Below are positions 9,255-18,000 of a stretch of 52,740 bases of DNA, in pieces. Every line of letters starts with the position of its first letter. Positions within the stretch are counted from its first letter, which is position 1. Location of the stretch: the NCBI GenBank assembly GCA_903929355.1, contig CAIYUN010000029.1, positions 1-52,740 on the forward strand, in the 5' to 3' direction. The DNA comes from an uncultured Opitutaceae bacterium. GTDB taxonomy: Bacteria > Verrucomicrobiota > Verrucomicrobiia > Opitutales > Opitutaceae. Position numbers and translations under genes: made by a program. Under the pieces are notes generated by a model that was given only the letters and a program-made list of their open reading frames with translations, ran no database searches and had not been told where the DNA came from.

Positions 9255-10565
9255 TCATTTCAAGCTTTGCAGATACGCGACCAGGGCGGTGACGTTGGCG
9301 TCCGAGAGGGAAATCTTCCGGTCGGCGCCGGGGTTGGTCGGGTCGATGTAGCCGCCGTTGAACATTTTGTCGCCGGGCTTCCAATGCTGGGGGTCGGTGA
9401 TCCAGTCGCGCATCCGCTGGGAGGAGTTTTCCAGCACGCCGGCGGCAATGGTCGAGCGCGAGCCGACATGGGTCAACTCGGGCCCCGTGACCCCCACGCC
9501 TTCCTGGCCGCGGATCGTGTGGCAGCCGATGCAGGTCTTCTCCTTGAACAGGCGGCGGCCCTCGGCGATCAGCGCGGGTGTCTCCTGCGCGGCGACCGGC
9601 GCCTGCCGGGCCTGCCAGGCGGCAAACGGGTCGTGGTTGAAGATGTCGGAACCGGACAAGGCCTCGCCGGACGGGCGGCCGGTGAGATCGAGCATCGCCA
9701 GCTCAATCTTGCTGTTGGGCAGGGGATTGGCGGGGGCGTCGGCCATGGCGGCGACGGTGCGGGCCGGCAGCTTCTGGTTCACCAGCCAGGCGGCGAAGTC
9801 CGTCGCGCTGAGCGCGATGACGCGGAAACGCATGAGCGAGTGGTCCTCGCCGCAATACTGCGCGCACTGCCCGTAAAAATAGCCCGGCTCGTCCGCCTGC
9901 AGCCACATGCGGTTGGCGCGGTTTGGCATCATGTCCACCTTGCCCGCCAGCTTGGGCACCCAGAACGAATGAATGACATCCACGGTGCGGAGGTTGATGT
10001 GCACAGGCCGGCCCGCCGGAATGACAAGCTCGTTGGCGGTGGAGAGGGGGGCGTCCTCCAGTTTGTGCGAGACCGGGTTCAGCGTCTTGGCGGTCTCTCC
10101 CGGGTAATCGAACTTGAACCACCACTGGTAGCCGGTGGCGGTGATCTCGTAGGCCTCGCCCTTGCGTTCGGCCGGCACATCGTCGGTGAACCAGATGGCC
10201 TTCAAGGTCGGCACCGCAATGATGACCAGGCAGAGGATGGAGGCGATGGTGATGCCGAGCTCCACCATGGGGTTGCCATGGGACTGCGGCGGCGGGGCGG
10301 CGCGTTCATCGGCCTCGGTTTTGGCGCGGAATTTCCACGTGGCGTAGGCCAGCAGCCCGCCGACCACGATGAAGAGGACGAGTGTCACCCAGAACGTGAC
10401 CATGAACAGGTTCAGCTGGGATTGGGCGACCGGACCCTTGACGTCAAAGGTGGACTGGGGGCCGTCAAGCTGCCACAGACCGAGGGTGGGCAGGGCCAGC
10501 GCGGCGACCGCCAGCGCGCGCCAGGCGCGGGACGGAAAGGAGCGGAAGAGGGCGGTGAAACGCAT
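9255..10565 (-). CDS. ctaC: Cytochrome c oxidase subunit II with fused cytochrome c domain
   Basis: A 436-residue protein from the ATG at 10565; a TTG start at 10616 would add 17 residues and looks less likely. It has an N-terminal signal/TM segment and two TM helices (about 55-80 and 95-120). The cupredoxin domain has the CuA motif GQCAQYCGEDHSLMRFRV, and the C-terminal class I cytochrome c has CIGCH with a downstream Met in PGDKMFNGG. This fusion defines caa3-type oxidases, which take electrons directly from soluble cytochrome or cupredoxin donors. First gene of the operon; 39 bp separate it from ctaD. Confidence 0.96.
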   Translation of the reverse strand: MRFTALFRSFPSRAWRALAVAALALPTLGLWQLDGPQSTFDVKGPVAQSQLNLFMVTFWVTLVLFIVVGGLLAYATWKFRAKTEADERAAPPPQSHGNPMVELGITIASILCLVIIAVPTLKAIWFTDDVPAERKGEAYEITATGYQWWFKFDYPGETAKTLNPVSHKLEDAPLSTANELVIPAGRPVHINLRTVDVIHSFWVPKLAGKVDMMPNRANRMWLQADEPGYFYGQCAQYCGEDHSLMRFRVIALSATDFAAWLVNQKLPARTVAAMADAPANPLPNSKIELAMLDLTGRPSGEALSGSDIFNHDPFAAWQARQAPVAAQETPALIAEGRRLFKEKTCIGCHTIRGQEGVGVTGPELTHVGSRSTIAAGVLENSSQRMRDWITDPQHWKPGDKMFNGGYIDPTNPGADRKISLSDANVTALVAYLQSLK

Positions 10566-10752
10566 GATAGGGCCGGTGAGATGGGCGACGCCCGCGGCAA
10601 GCGGGCGCAACCGCAAGGGAGACTTCCCAAGCCCCCGGCCATTTCAAGCACGAACTGGGCCGCGGGCGGCTATTAAATCCGCGCGCCCGACCCATAAGCA
10701 CACATGCAGTTTTTCCCGCCGGAGTTGCCCAGGTGCCGGGTACCCCCCTAGC

Positions 10753-11298
10753 ATGCCCCCCATGCGCCTTCCGCCCGCCTTTTTCTGCCTCGCCATCGCC
10801 CTTGGGCTGGCCGCCTGCGCCCCCAAGGAGGCCGCCCCGACTGCCGCGGGGGCGGCACCGGCCGCGCCTGGCCGGCGGGTGATAGAGATCATGACCGGCG
10901 ACAACATGAAATACAGCGTCCCGGAGATCGATGCCGCCCCCGGCGAGGAGCTGAAGGTGGTCATGAGCAGCAACAGCAGCCAGCCCCGCGAGGTGATGGC
11001 GCACAATTTTGTGCTCTTGGACAAGGACGCCGACCTCGTGGACTTCATCCAAGCCGCCTCCACGGCCAAGGCCGACGGTTATCTGCCGACCGAGCTCATG
11101 GGCGAGGTGATCGCGCACACCAAGCTCCTCGGGGGCGGCCAGAGCGACGAGGTGGTATTCAAGGCCCCGGCGGCTCCGGGTGAATACCCCTATTTCTGCA
11201 CGTTTCCCGGCCATTATCTCACCGGGATGCACGGGACGCTCGTGGTGAAGGCGGCGGCGGGGGCCACCCCAGGGGCCGCCGTGCCGGCGGCCCATTGA
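10753..11298 (+). CDS. Azurin-like cupredoxin lipoprotein
   Basis: A 181-residue exported protein; ATG codons at 10753 and 10762 are both possible. The signal peptide ends in the lipobox LAAC, so the mature protein would be lipid-anchored. The core is an azurin/plastocyanin fold with type 1 copper ligands: His in AHNFVLL, then Cys, His and Met in YFCTFPGHYLTGMHG. Linkers on both sides are Ala/Pro-rich. It is divergent from the caa3 operon across about 190 bp, which suggests it is an electron donor to the oxidase. That role is inferred. Confidence 0.9.
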   Translation: MPPMRLPPAFFCLAIALGLAACAPKEAAPTAAGAAPAAPGRRVIEIMTGDNMKYSVPEIDAAPGEELKVVMSSNSSQPREVMAHNFVLLDKDADLVDFIQAASTAKADGYLPTELMGEVIAHTKLLGGGQSDEVVFKAPAAPGEYPYFCTFPGHYLTGMHGTLVVKAAAGATPGAAVPAAH

Positions 11299-11310
11299 GG
11301 GGGGGCGGAT

Positions 11311-11453
11311 TTCTTATTGGTTATTGGTGATCGCTTATTTGGTTATTTTCGGAGATAGAAAGGCATTATGCATGTCGGTCATGGGCACGGCCTGCCCGCA
11401 GGTGTTTTCCGACCATGGCCCAATCAGCGATAGCCATTAGCCAATGCGCAATT
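11311..11453. repeat. TTATTGG-type paired-arm repeat, copy 2
   Basis: The left arm 11311-11349 and right arm 11419-11453 are reverse complements with about 22 of 30 positions matching, around a 69-bp core. The words (TTATTGG, ATCGCTTAT) are those of the copy at 5753-5894. It fills the gap between the cupredoxin gene and the histidine kinase. The right arm is open in frame with the kinase gene, which can mislead start prediction. Confidence 0.75.
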
Positions 11454-11471
11454 CTCCCGTCCCACCCCCCG

Positions 11472-12671
11472 ATGGCGTCCAAGAAAACCACCTCGCTTGA
11501 CCGCATGCTGGGCCGGCTCGACACGCTCGACCCGGTCAATCTCACCAACTTGGTGCAGCGCCTCGCGCGGGAACGCGGTCTGTTCGAGGAAATCTTCCAC
11601 ACCTTGCAGGAGGGCATCCTGGTCATCACCGCCGACGGCGAGATCGATTTCGCCAACTCCGCCGCCCAGCGCCTGCTCGACCCGGGCGGCGGCGAGCTCA
11701 CCGGCCAGACCCTCTGGCGCCTGGTTCCGGGCCTGCGCCCGTCGCTGGGGGCCGCGCTCGATGACGCGGCGGCCGCCCCGGACGCCGCCCCCGCGACGTT
11801 CATGGCGCGGGAGTTCGAGCTGACCTATCCCGACCCGCGCGCGGTGCGGCTCTACATGGTGCCGTTTCACGGTGAGGGCGGCCGGGCCGCGCGCCGCTTT
11901 GCCGTCATCCTCTCCGATGTGACGCGCGAGCGGCAGACCACCGCGCGTCGCATCGAGGACGAGCGCGCCGCCTCCATCCGCCTGCTGGCCGCCGGGGTGG
12001 CGCACGAGCTCGGCAACCCGCTCAACTCGCTCACGATCCACCTCCAGCTGATCGGCCGGAAGCTGAGGAAGCTCAAGGTCGCCAAAGACCAGGACACCGC
12101 CGCGCTGGCGGAGTCCATCCTCGTCTGCGAGGAGGAGGTCGCGCGGCTCGACGGCATCATCGCGAACTTCCTCGAGGCCCTGCGACCCCGCCCGCCCGAC
12201 CTGGCCGAGACGAATCTCGCCGAGGTCCTGGCCGAGGTGCTCAAGTTCCAGCGGCGGGAGTTTGCCGACCGGGGCGTGGTGGTCGAGGCCGAGACCCCGG
12301 CCGAGCTCCCGCCCGTCATGGCCGACCGCAACCAGCTCAAACAGGTGTTTTTCAACCTGACCAAGAACGCCCTGGAGGCCATGCCGCCCGGCGGTCGGCT
12401 CAAAATCCGCTCGCAGGCGGACGACGACCACGTGTATCTCCTGTTTGGTGACAACGGGGCGGGCATCAAACCGGCGGACCTCGCGCGGCTGTTCGAGCCC
12501 TACCACACCACGAAACCCGGCGGGCACGGCCTCGGGCTGATGATCGTCCAGCGCATCATGCGCGACCACGGCGGCCATGCCGGCATTGAGAGCAAGGAGG
12601 GGGTGGGAACCGTGGTCACACTGCAGTTCCCCCGCAAGGACCGGCGGGTGCGGATGCTGGAATCCGGGTGA
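11472..12671 (+). CDS. PAS-domain sensor histidine kinase (NtrB-like)
   Basis: A 399-residue soluble kinase without transmembrane segments. Order: PAS domain (about 38-150), HisKA with phospho-acceptor His178 in VAHELGNPLNSL, then HATPase_c with N box FFNLTKNALEAMPPGG, G1 DNGAGI and G2 GGHGLGLMIV. The ATG at 11472 is chosen because an upstream in-frame ATG would translate the neighbouring repeat. Architecture and E-x-G-NPL motif recall NtrB/AtoS-type kinases that act with sigma-54 activators. No response regulator is adjacent, so the partner is unknown. Confidence 0.92.
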   Translation: MASKKTTSLDRMLGRLDTLDPVNLTNLVQRLARERGLFEEIFHTLQEGILVITADGEIDFANSAAQRLLDPGGGELTGQTLWRLVPGLRPSLGAALDDAAAAPDAAPATFMAREFELTYPDPRAVRLYMVPFHGEGGRAARRFAVILSDVTRERQTTARRIEDERAASIRLLAAGVAHELGNPLNSLTIHLQLIGRKLRKLKVAKDQDTAALAESILVCEEEVARLDGIIANFLEALRPRPPDLAETNLAEVLAEVLKFQRREFADRGVVVEAETPAELPPVMADRNQLKQVFFNLTKNALEAMPPGGRLKIRSQADDDHVYLLFGDNGAGIKPADLARLFEPYHTTKPGGHGLGLMIVQRIMRDHGGHAGIESKEGVGTVVTLQFPRKDRRVRMLESG

Positions 12672-12897
12672 GTTTCCGGTTTGGTCCGAGGTCGAGCGCC
12701 GCGCCCCCGCCGCGCTCCGAACTCGGCGGGGTGTCGCGTTCCACCCGTGGATCAGAACGGCAAACACGGACCCACGCTGGCGGGTGCCGCGCAGTTTTTG
12801 GACAGGATGGGTCGAAACCAGGGTGCGTTCACCCAAACGGAGAAAAATGCGTGACATCCGCCGGGTTGGACGCCCGAATTCCCCCACCCGCCCCCCT

Positions 12898-15063
12898 ATG
12901 CTGCCCCTCCCTCTGTTGGTGACATTGCTTGCGCAAGTTCCCGCCCCGCCATCGGCGGCGGCACCCGCCCCGGTGGTCGCGGCTTCGGCCACGCCGGAGG
13001 CCGGCCCGGCCTTGCCGCCCAATGTGGTGTCCGTGTCCGACCACGGCTGGATCCCGCTCTTTAACGGCAAAAACCTCGACGGCTGGTACCCCTTCCGGGC
13101 GCGCGATGGCAAAAACAACGACGTGGAGCATGTCTTCAAGTTCGAGCAGGGCGTCATCCATGTCCTCGATGTGCCCGACATCACCGTGGCCCAGCCCAAC
13201 GGCTATCTGGCGACCAACGAGGAGTTCCGCAATTACCGCATCCGCCTCGAATACCAGTGGGGCGTGAAGAAATTTGCCGTGCCGCGCCACCCGCTCGGCC
13301 TGCCGCGCGACGGGGGCCTGCTCTACCATATGACCGGCCCCGACCAAGTCTGGCCGCTGTGCGTGGAATTTCAAATCGACGAACACACCACCGGGGATGT
13401 TTTTCTCCTCCCGAACAATCCGCCCAATCCTTCCGCCGATTCCACGGTGGCGGCCGATGCCAACGGCAATCCGGTCCAGTCCGGACGCGGGGTCTATACT
13501 TTTCAGGAGGGGGGCGTGCCGGTCACCGACCGCGGGCAGCGCCTCATCCGCAGCCAGCAGTTCGACACCATGGCGGGCTGGAACACGGTGGAAGGATTCA
13601 TCTCGGAAAACAGCGGGGTGCATGTGACCAACGGCCACGTCAACAACTGGGTGCGCAATCTCCAAAAACCCAACAACGGCGGCCCGATGGTGCAGGGGAA
13701 GATCCTGCTGCAGGAGGAGAACAACGAATTGTTTTACCGCAAGGTGGAGCTCAAGCCGCTCTTCGCCGACCGCTATGGCGGGCCGGCCTACCAGGTGCTC
13801 GTCTTCTGGGATCCCAAAACGGCCGTTGCTCCGTCCGGCGCGGAGGTGGCGGCGGTGCAGGAACTCGGCCGGGAATCCAACTTCACCGTTGCGGCCACCA
13901 GCCGCCCGGACGATTTCACGGACCAAGTGCTTGGAAAATACCAGGTGGTTGTTTTTCTGAATACGAATGGCGCAGCCCTGAACGCTACCCAGCGCCAGGC
14001 GTTCGAGCGCTTTGTGCATGCCGGCGGCGGATTTGTCGGCGTGAATGCCGATCCGGATCCCGCCTCCGGCTGGGACTGGTTTGCCCGGCTCTTCGGCACC
14101 ACCAGGGTCGGCCGGTTACCGCAGATTGCCAGCACCGGCAGGCTCAATTTGGACGATCCCAACCATGCGGCGACCAACTCCCTGCCCCTCGACTGGTCGG
14201 TCGCCGAACGGTGGCCGGTGTTCAGTCCCCCCTTGGGCGCCTCCGTGCATCTCGTCGCGACCTTGCAGCAGTCCCCGGCCGATATCCTTGGTGCTGGCGG
14301 CCCCGTTCCCTTGGTCTGGTGTCGCGATGACGAAGGCGGCCGGACTTTTTTCACCGAGCTGGGCTCGACCAAGGAGGACTATGCCAACCCGCTTTTCCTG
14401 ATCCACCTCCTGGGGGGCATCGCCTATGCCGCGGGGGCCGATGGCACCGCCCCGGCCGGAGCGACGATCCTGTTCGACGGCCAGGACTCCTCCCACTGGC
14501 TCGGCCGGGACGGCCAGGCCTGCCCGTGGACGGTCCGCGACGGCGGGCTCGCGCCGCCCCCGGCCGCCCCCGCCCCGGCGGGTGACATCCGTTCCCGCGA
14601 GGTCTTCGCCGATTTCCAGGCGCACCTTGAGTTCAAGGTCCCCGGCACGAAACTGACGGGCGCACCGGATGGCCCCGGCCGCAACGGGGTGTATTTGCAA
14701 GGACGATACGAGATCCCCGTGCGCAACAGCTACGACCAGCCGGCCGGAGGCCTGGACGGGACCGGCGCGATCTTCGGGGTCCGGGCGGCGGCGGTGAACG
14801 CCAGCTTCCCCGCCGAGGTCTGGCAGAGTTGCGACCTCACCTTTCATGCCGCGCGCTGGCAGGGGGGTAAAAAAATCACCCCGGCCCGCGTGACCCTCTA
14901 TCTCAACGGCGTGCTCGTCCAAAACGACACGGCGATCCCCGGGGCCACCGCGGGCAGCCCCCTGCCGGAGGGTCCCGAATCCGGTCCCCTCGTCCTGCAG
15001 GACCGCCGCAACGCCGTGCAATACCGCTCCGTCTGGGTCCAGCCGCTCCCCGCCACGAAATAG
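12898..15063 (+). CDS. Secreted DUF1080-ThuA-DUF1080 protein (3-keto-glycoside hydrolase-like)
   Basis: A 721-residue protein; the ATG at 12898 gives a short signal-like start (LPLPLLVTLLAQVP). Residues about 45-300 form a DUF1080/3-keto-disaccharide hydrolase domain (GWIPLFNGKNLDGWYPF). Residues about 300-520 resemble the ThuA/trehalose-utilisation flavodoxin-like fold (VVVFLNTNGAALNATQRQAFERF, GGGFVGVNADPD). Residues about 525-720 are a second DUF1080 domain (ILFDGQDSSHWLGRDGQ). DUF1080 proteins of Bacteroidetes and Verrucomicrobia act on 3-keto-sugars. Two copies flanking a ThuA unit suggest a periplasmic glycan-processing enzyme; substrate unknown. Confidence 0.85.
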   Translation: MLPLPLLVTLLAQVPAPPSAAAPAPVVAASATPEAGPALPPNVVSVSDHGWIPLFNGKNLDGWYPFRARDGKNNDVEHVFKFEQGVIHVLDVPDITVAQPNGYLATNEEFRNYRIRLEYQWGVKKFAVPRHPLGLPRDGGLLYHMTGPDQVWPLCVEFQIDEHTTGDVFLLPNNPPNPSADSTVAADANGNPVQSGRGVYTFQEGGVPVTDRGQRLIRSQQFDTMAGWNTVEGFISENSGVHVTNGHVNNWVRNLQKPNNGGPMVQGKILLQEENNELFYRKVELKPLFADRYGGPAYQVLVFWDPKTAVAPSGAEVAAVQELGRESNFTVAATSRPDDFTDQVLGKYQVVVFLNTNGAALNATQRQAFERFVHAGGGFVGVNADPDPASGWDWFARLFGTTRVGRLPQIASTGRLNLDDPNHAATNSLPLDWSVAERWPVFSPPLGASVHLVATLQQSPADILGAGGPVPLVWCRDDEGGRTFFTELGSTKEDYANPLFLIHLLGGIAYAAGADGTAPAGATILFDGQDSSHWLGRDGQACPWTVRDGGLAPPPAAPAPAGDIRSREVFADFQAHLEFKVPGTKLTGAPDGPGRNGVYLQGRYEIPVRNSYDQPAGGLDGTGAIFGVRAAAVNASFPAEVWQSCDLTFHAARWQGGKKITPARVTLYLNGVLVQNDTAIPGATAGSPLPEGPESGPLVLQDRRNAVQYRSVWVQPLPATK

Positions 15064-15082
15064 TTTTCGGGCGCCACCCGCC

Positions 15083-18000
15083 TCAGGGTTTTTTCGGCGG
15101 GTCCGGCACGCCGAAGTCGAGGTCGTTCTGCGTGCCGATGGCGCGGATGATGACGTTGTCCTTCAGGTACACCTGCGGATCGCTGCGAGGCCCGGCCACC
15201 TCGAAGCCGATGCCAAAATACTCGCCCTCCGCATAGACCTTCTCGTCCTTCAGTCCGTAGCGCGCAGAGCCGAGGTTGAGGTTGAGCAGGCCCGAGGCCG
15301 CAAAGGTCAGTTTCTCCACGCCGACGGCGCTGTCGTTCAGGTAAAACCGGCCGGCCGAAAGCTCGTGGACCAACGGCTTCACCTGCATCGACTGTTTCGT
15401 GCGCAAGGCCAGCAGTTGGAGAATGATCGGTGGCTGGGTGATGGTGGTGTCGCGCAGCGTGAACCGGCCGTCGAACAGTTTGGCCGGTTCGGCCGACCGC
15501 AGGTCGCCGGCGACCTCCAGCTTTCCGCCGGCCAGGATGACCGGGATCTTCTCCACCTGCGCGGCCAGGTTGGCCAGGTTGCCGGGGGGAAGCGCCAGCC
15601 CGCGCAATGGCGCGGTGAGCGCGCGCAGCCACGCCGGCACATCCCCAATGCTGAGCGCGACCGTCTGGTGGTCGCCGGCGGGGGTGAGGGTGAACGACAG
15701 GTTGTTCGCCCCGCCCTCGCGGCCGGTGAGCGAGACGGAGACCGGCCGGCCGTCACGGAGCTCGGCGCCCAGGGCCAGGTCGTGCGCCGCCAGGCCGTCA
15801 CCGAGGGTGATCTCGGTGAGTTTCACGGCCGCGGTCAGGGAAACCGGGGCGGCGGCCGGCAACGACCCTGAAGCCGCCGTGGATGGAACTGGAGTGGCGG
15901 CGACCTCGCCGCCGGGTTTGGAGGTGCGCGGCGAGGTCGCCACGCCTCCAGTTGGAGAAAGCAGGTCAGGCAGAAAGGGCGCGGCCAGCGCGAGCAGGCC
16001 GGGCACGTCCAACTGGTCGCCGGTCACGCTGATCTCATAGCGGCCGGATCCGGGGTTGCCGGCCTCGGCCCGCAACGCCGTGCGGCCGTATTTGAACTCG
16101 GTGAGGCTGATGCGCCCGAATCGCGCCCCGGCCTGGTCCATCGTGGCGTTGCCCGCGATCGCGAGCGGTGCGCCGAGCACGTTGTCCGATTGGGCGGAGA
16201 AGGCCATCTGCGGTTGGGCTTGGCGGAGCCACCCGGTGAACCGGGCCTCCATCGCCACCGGCGCGAGGGGCGGCAGCGCCGCCCCGCCGGCCAGGAGCAG
16301 CCGGGCCCCCGGCGCGTTGAACAAAAGCTTGGCGGTGATCTGGTCATTGGCGACCGAGGCACCCGCCTGCAGGGTCAGGCTCGCCGGACCGCTGAGCACG
16401 CCCGGCACCGCGAGTTGGAGGTCCTTCCAGTCAATCCGGGCGGAATAGGTTCCCGTCACCGCGGTCGCCTCGAGGGTCAGGTCGCCCTGACCGAGCTCCC
16501 GGCCGGGCTGCGTGAATGGCACCACCAACCCGGCCAGCCGCGCGGAAAATTCGGCGCGCAGCGTGCCCGGGTTGAAGGGAAACGCCAGCGGGGCGGTGGC
16601 GTGCAGATGTCCGCTGGCATGGCCGGCGAGCCTGGTCAGATCCACCGCGCCTCCCGACGGCGGCGAAACCTTGAGCGCGGAGAGCCAGGCCGGCACTTGG
16701 TCGAGCGCGGTCGTGTAGTCGGTGGTGATCTCGGCCTGCGGTTCGGGTTGGTCGAGCGCGGTGAGGCTCACCGTGGCCGACGGGGCGGTGAGGCCGGGTG
16801 CCGCCAGCCCCGTGGCCGTCACCGTCGCGTGGGGCCAGGCCACATTGAGCGTCAGCTCCTGCAGGCTCACGGGTCCGGGTGCCTGCGGCGGGGTGGCGCG
16901 GAGATGGGCGAGGGTCAGGCCGCCCGTCAGCTCCGTCGGGCGCGTGGCGGCGGGTTTCGCGGGGTCGAAGGGCGTGGCGAAGGTGAACGCGGCGCGTGTC
17001 AGCTCGCCGTCATTCAGCATCGGCGCAAGCTGGGCGCGGACGGCGGGCAGCAGATCCGCCGGCCACCACGAGAGCACGCGGGCGGTGGTGAGGTGTTCCA
17101 GCGTCACGGTGCCGGTCGCATGCGAGGGGGTGCCGGCGGCACCGACGGTAAGTTTCAACTGGCTGGTTCCGATGCGGACGCCGTCCAGGTCGAGCGCGAG
17201 CGTGTCGACCGTGAGGTTCTGCATCGCACCATCGGCGGTCGCGTCGAGGCTGAGCGCGGTGACCGGGACCTCGGTGGCGAAATATTTGTTGGCGTGAACG
17301 ACCCCCGGGCCGCCCTCAAGGTGGGCCGCGATGGCCGAGAGTTGGCCCGCAGTGGTGGCGGTCACGCGGGCGTGCAGTTGCACCGGCACATCCCACGCGG
17401 CCAGGGGCGGGTCCCCTGGAATTTTCAGGTGGAAGCGGGAGGGGTTCATGCGGGCGAGGTCGAGCGTGGCGGTGAGGTTGGGTCCGGCCAGCGCGACGTC
17501 CACGCCGAGGGCCAGCGGCTGGTCCTGCAGTTGCGCGCGCACCTGCCCTTGGAAGGTCGCGGCCTCCGGCGGGACGCCGGGTGCGGCCCGGACGGTGAAG
17601 GCGCCGGTCAGTTGGTCGAGCCGCAGCTCGGCCGGCGCGAGACCGAACCGGTCGAGCGGCGCGAGCGTCCCTTGGGGCAGCTGGTCGGCGAAAAACCCGC
17701 CGGGCACGTTTTCCACGGTGAGCCTGCCCGTGACTTGCACCGGGCCGGACCGCGCGGGCGGGAGTTTGGCGGTGAGCTCGCTCAGGGAAATTTTCGGGCC
17801 CGCAAGATCAAGCGCCAGGGTTCCGATTTGGACGGTGCGGCCGGCGTCGGGGGTGGCCGCCGCCAGGGTGAACGCCCGCACGGGCACTTCGTGGGCGAGC
17901 GGGCCGAACGCATGCACGATGCCCGGCGCGGTGGCGGCGACATCGAGTTTGGCGGTCCGCCATCCGCCCTGGGGGGTTGCCGTGACCTCGGCGATGACCT

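Noticed and set aside
11415-11471. Upstream start for the histidine kinase
   Set aside because: The extra codons are translated TTATTGG-type repeat DNA, so the ATG at 11472 fits better.
12577-12897. N-terminal extension of the DUF1080 fusion by 107 codons
   Set aside because: The extension overlaps the histidine kinase gene and would bury the signal-like start at 12898.
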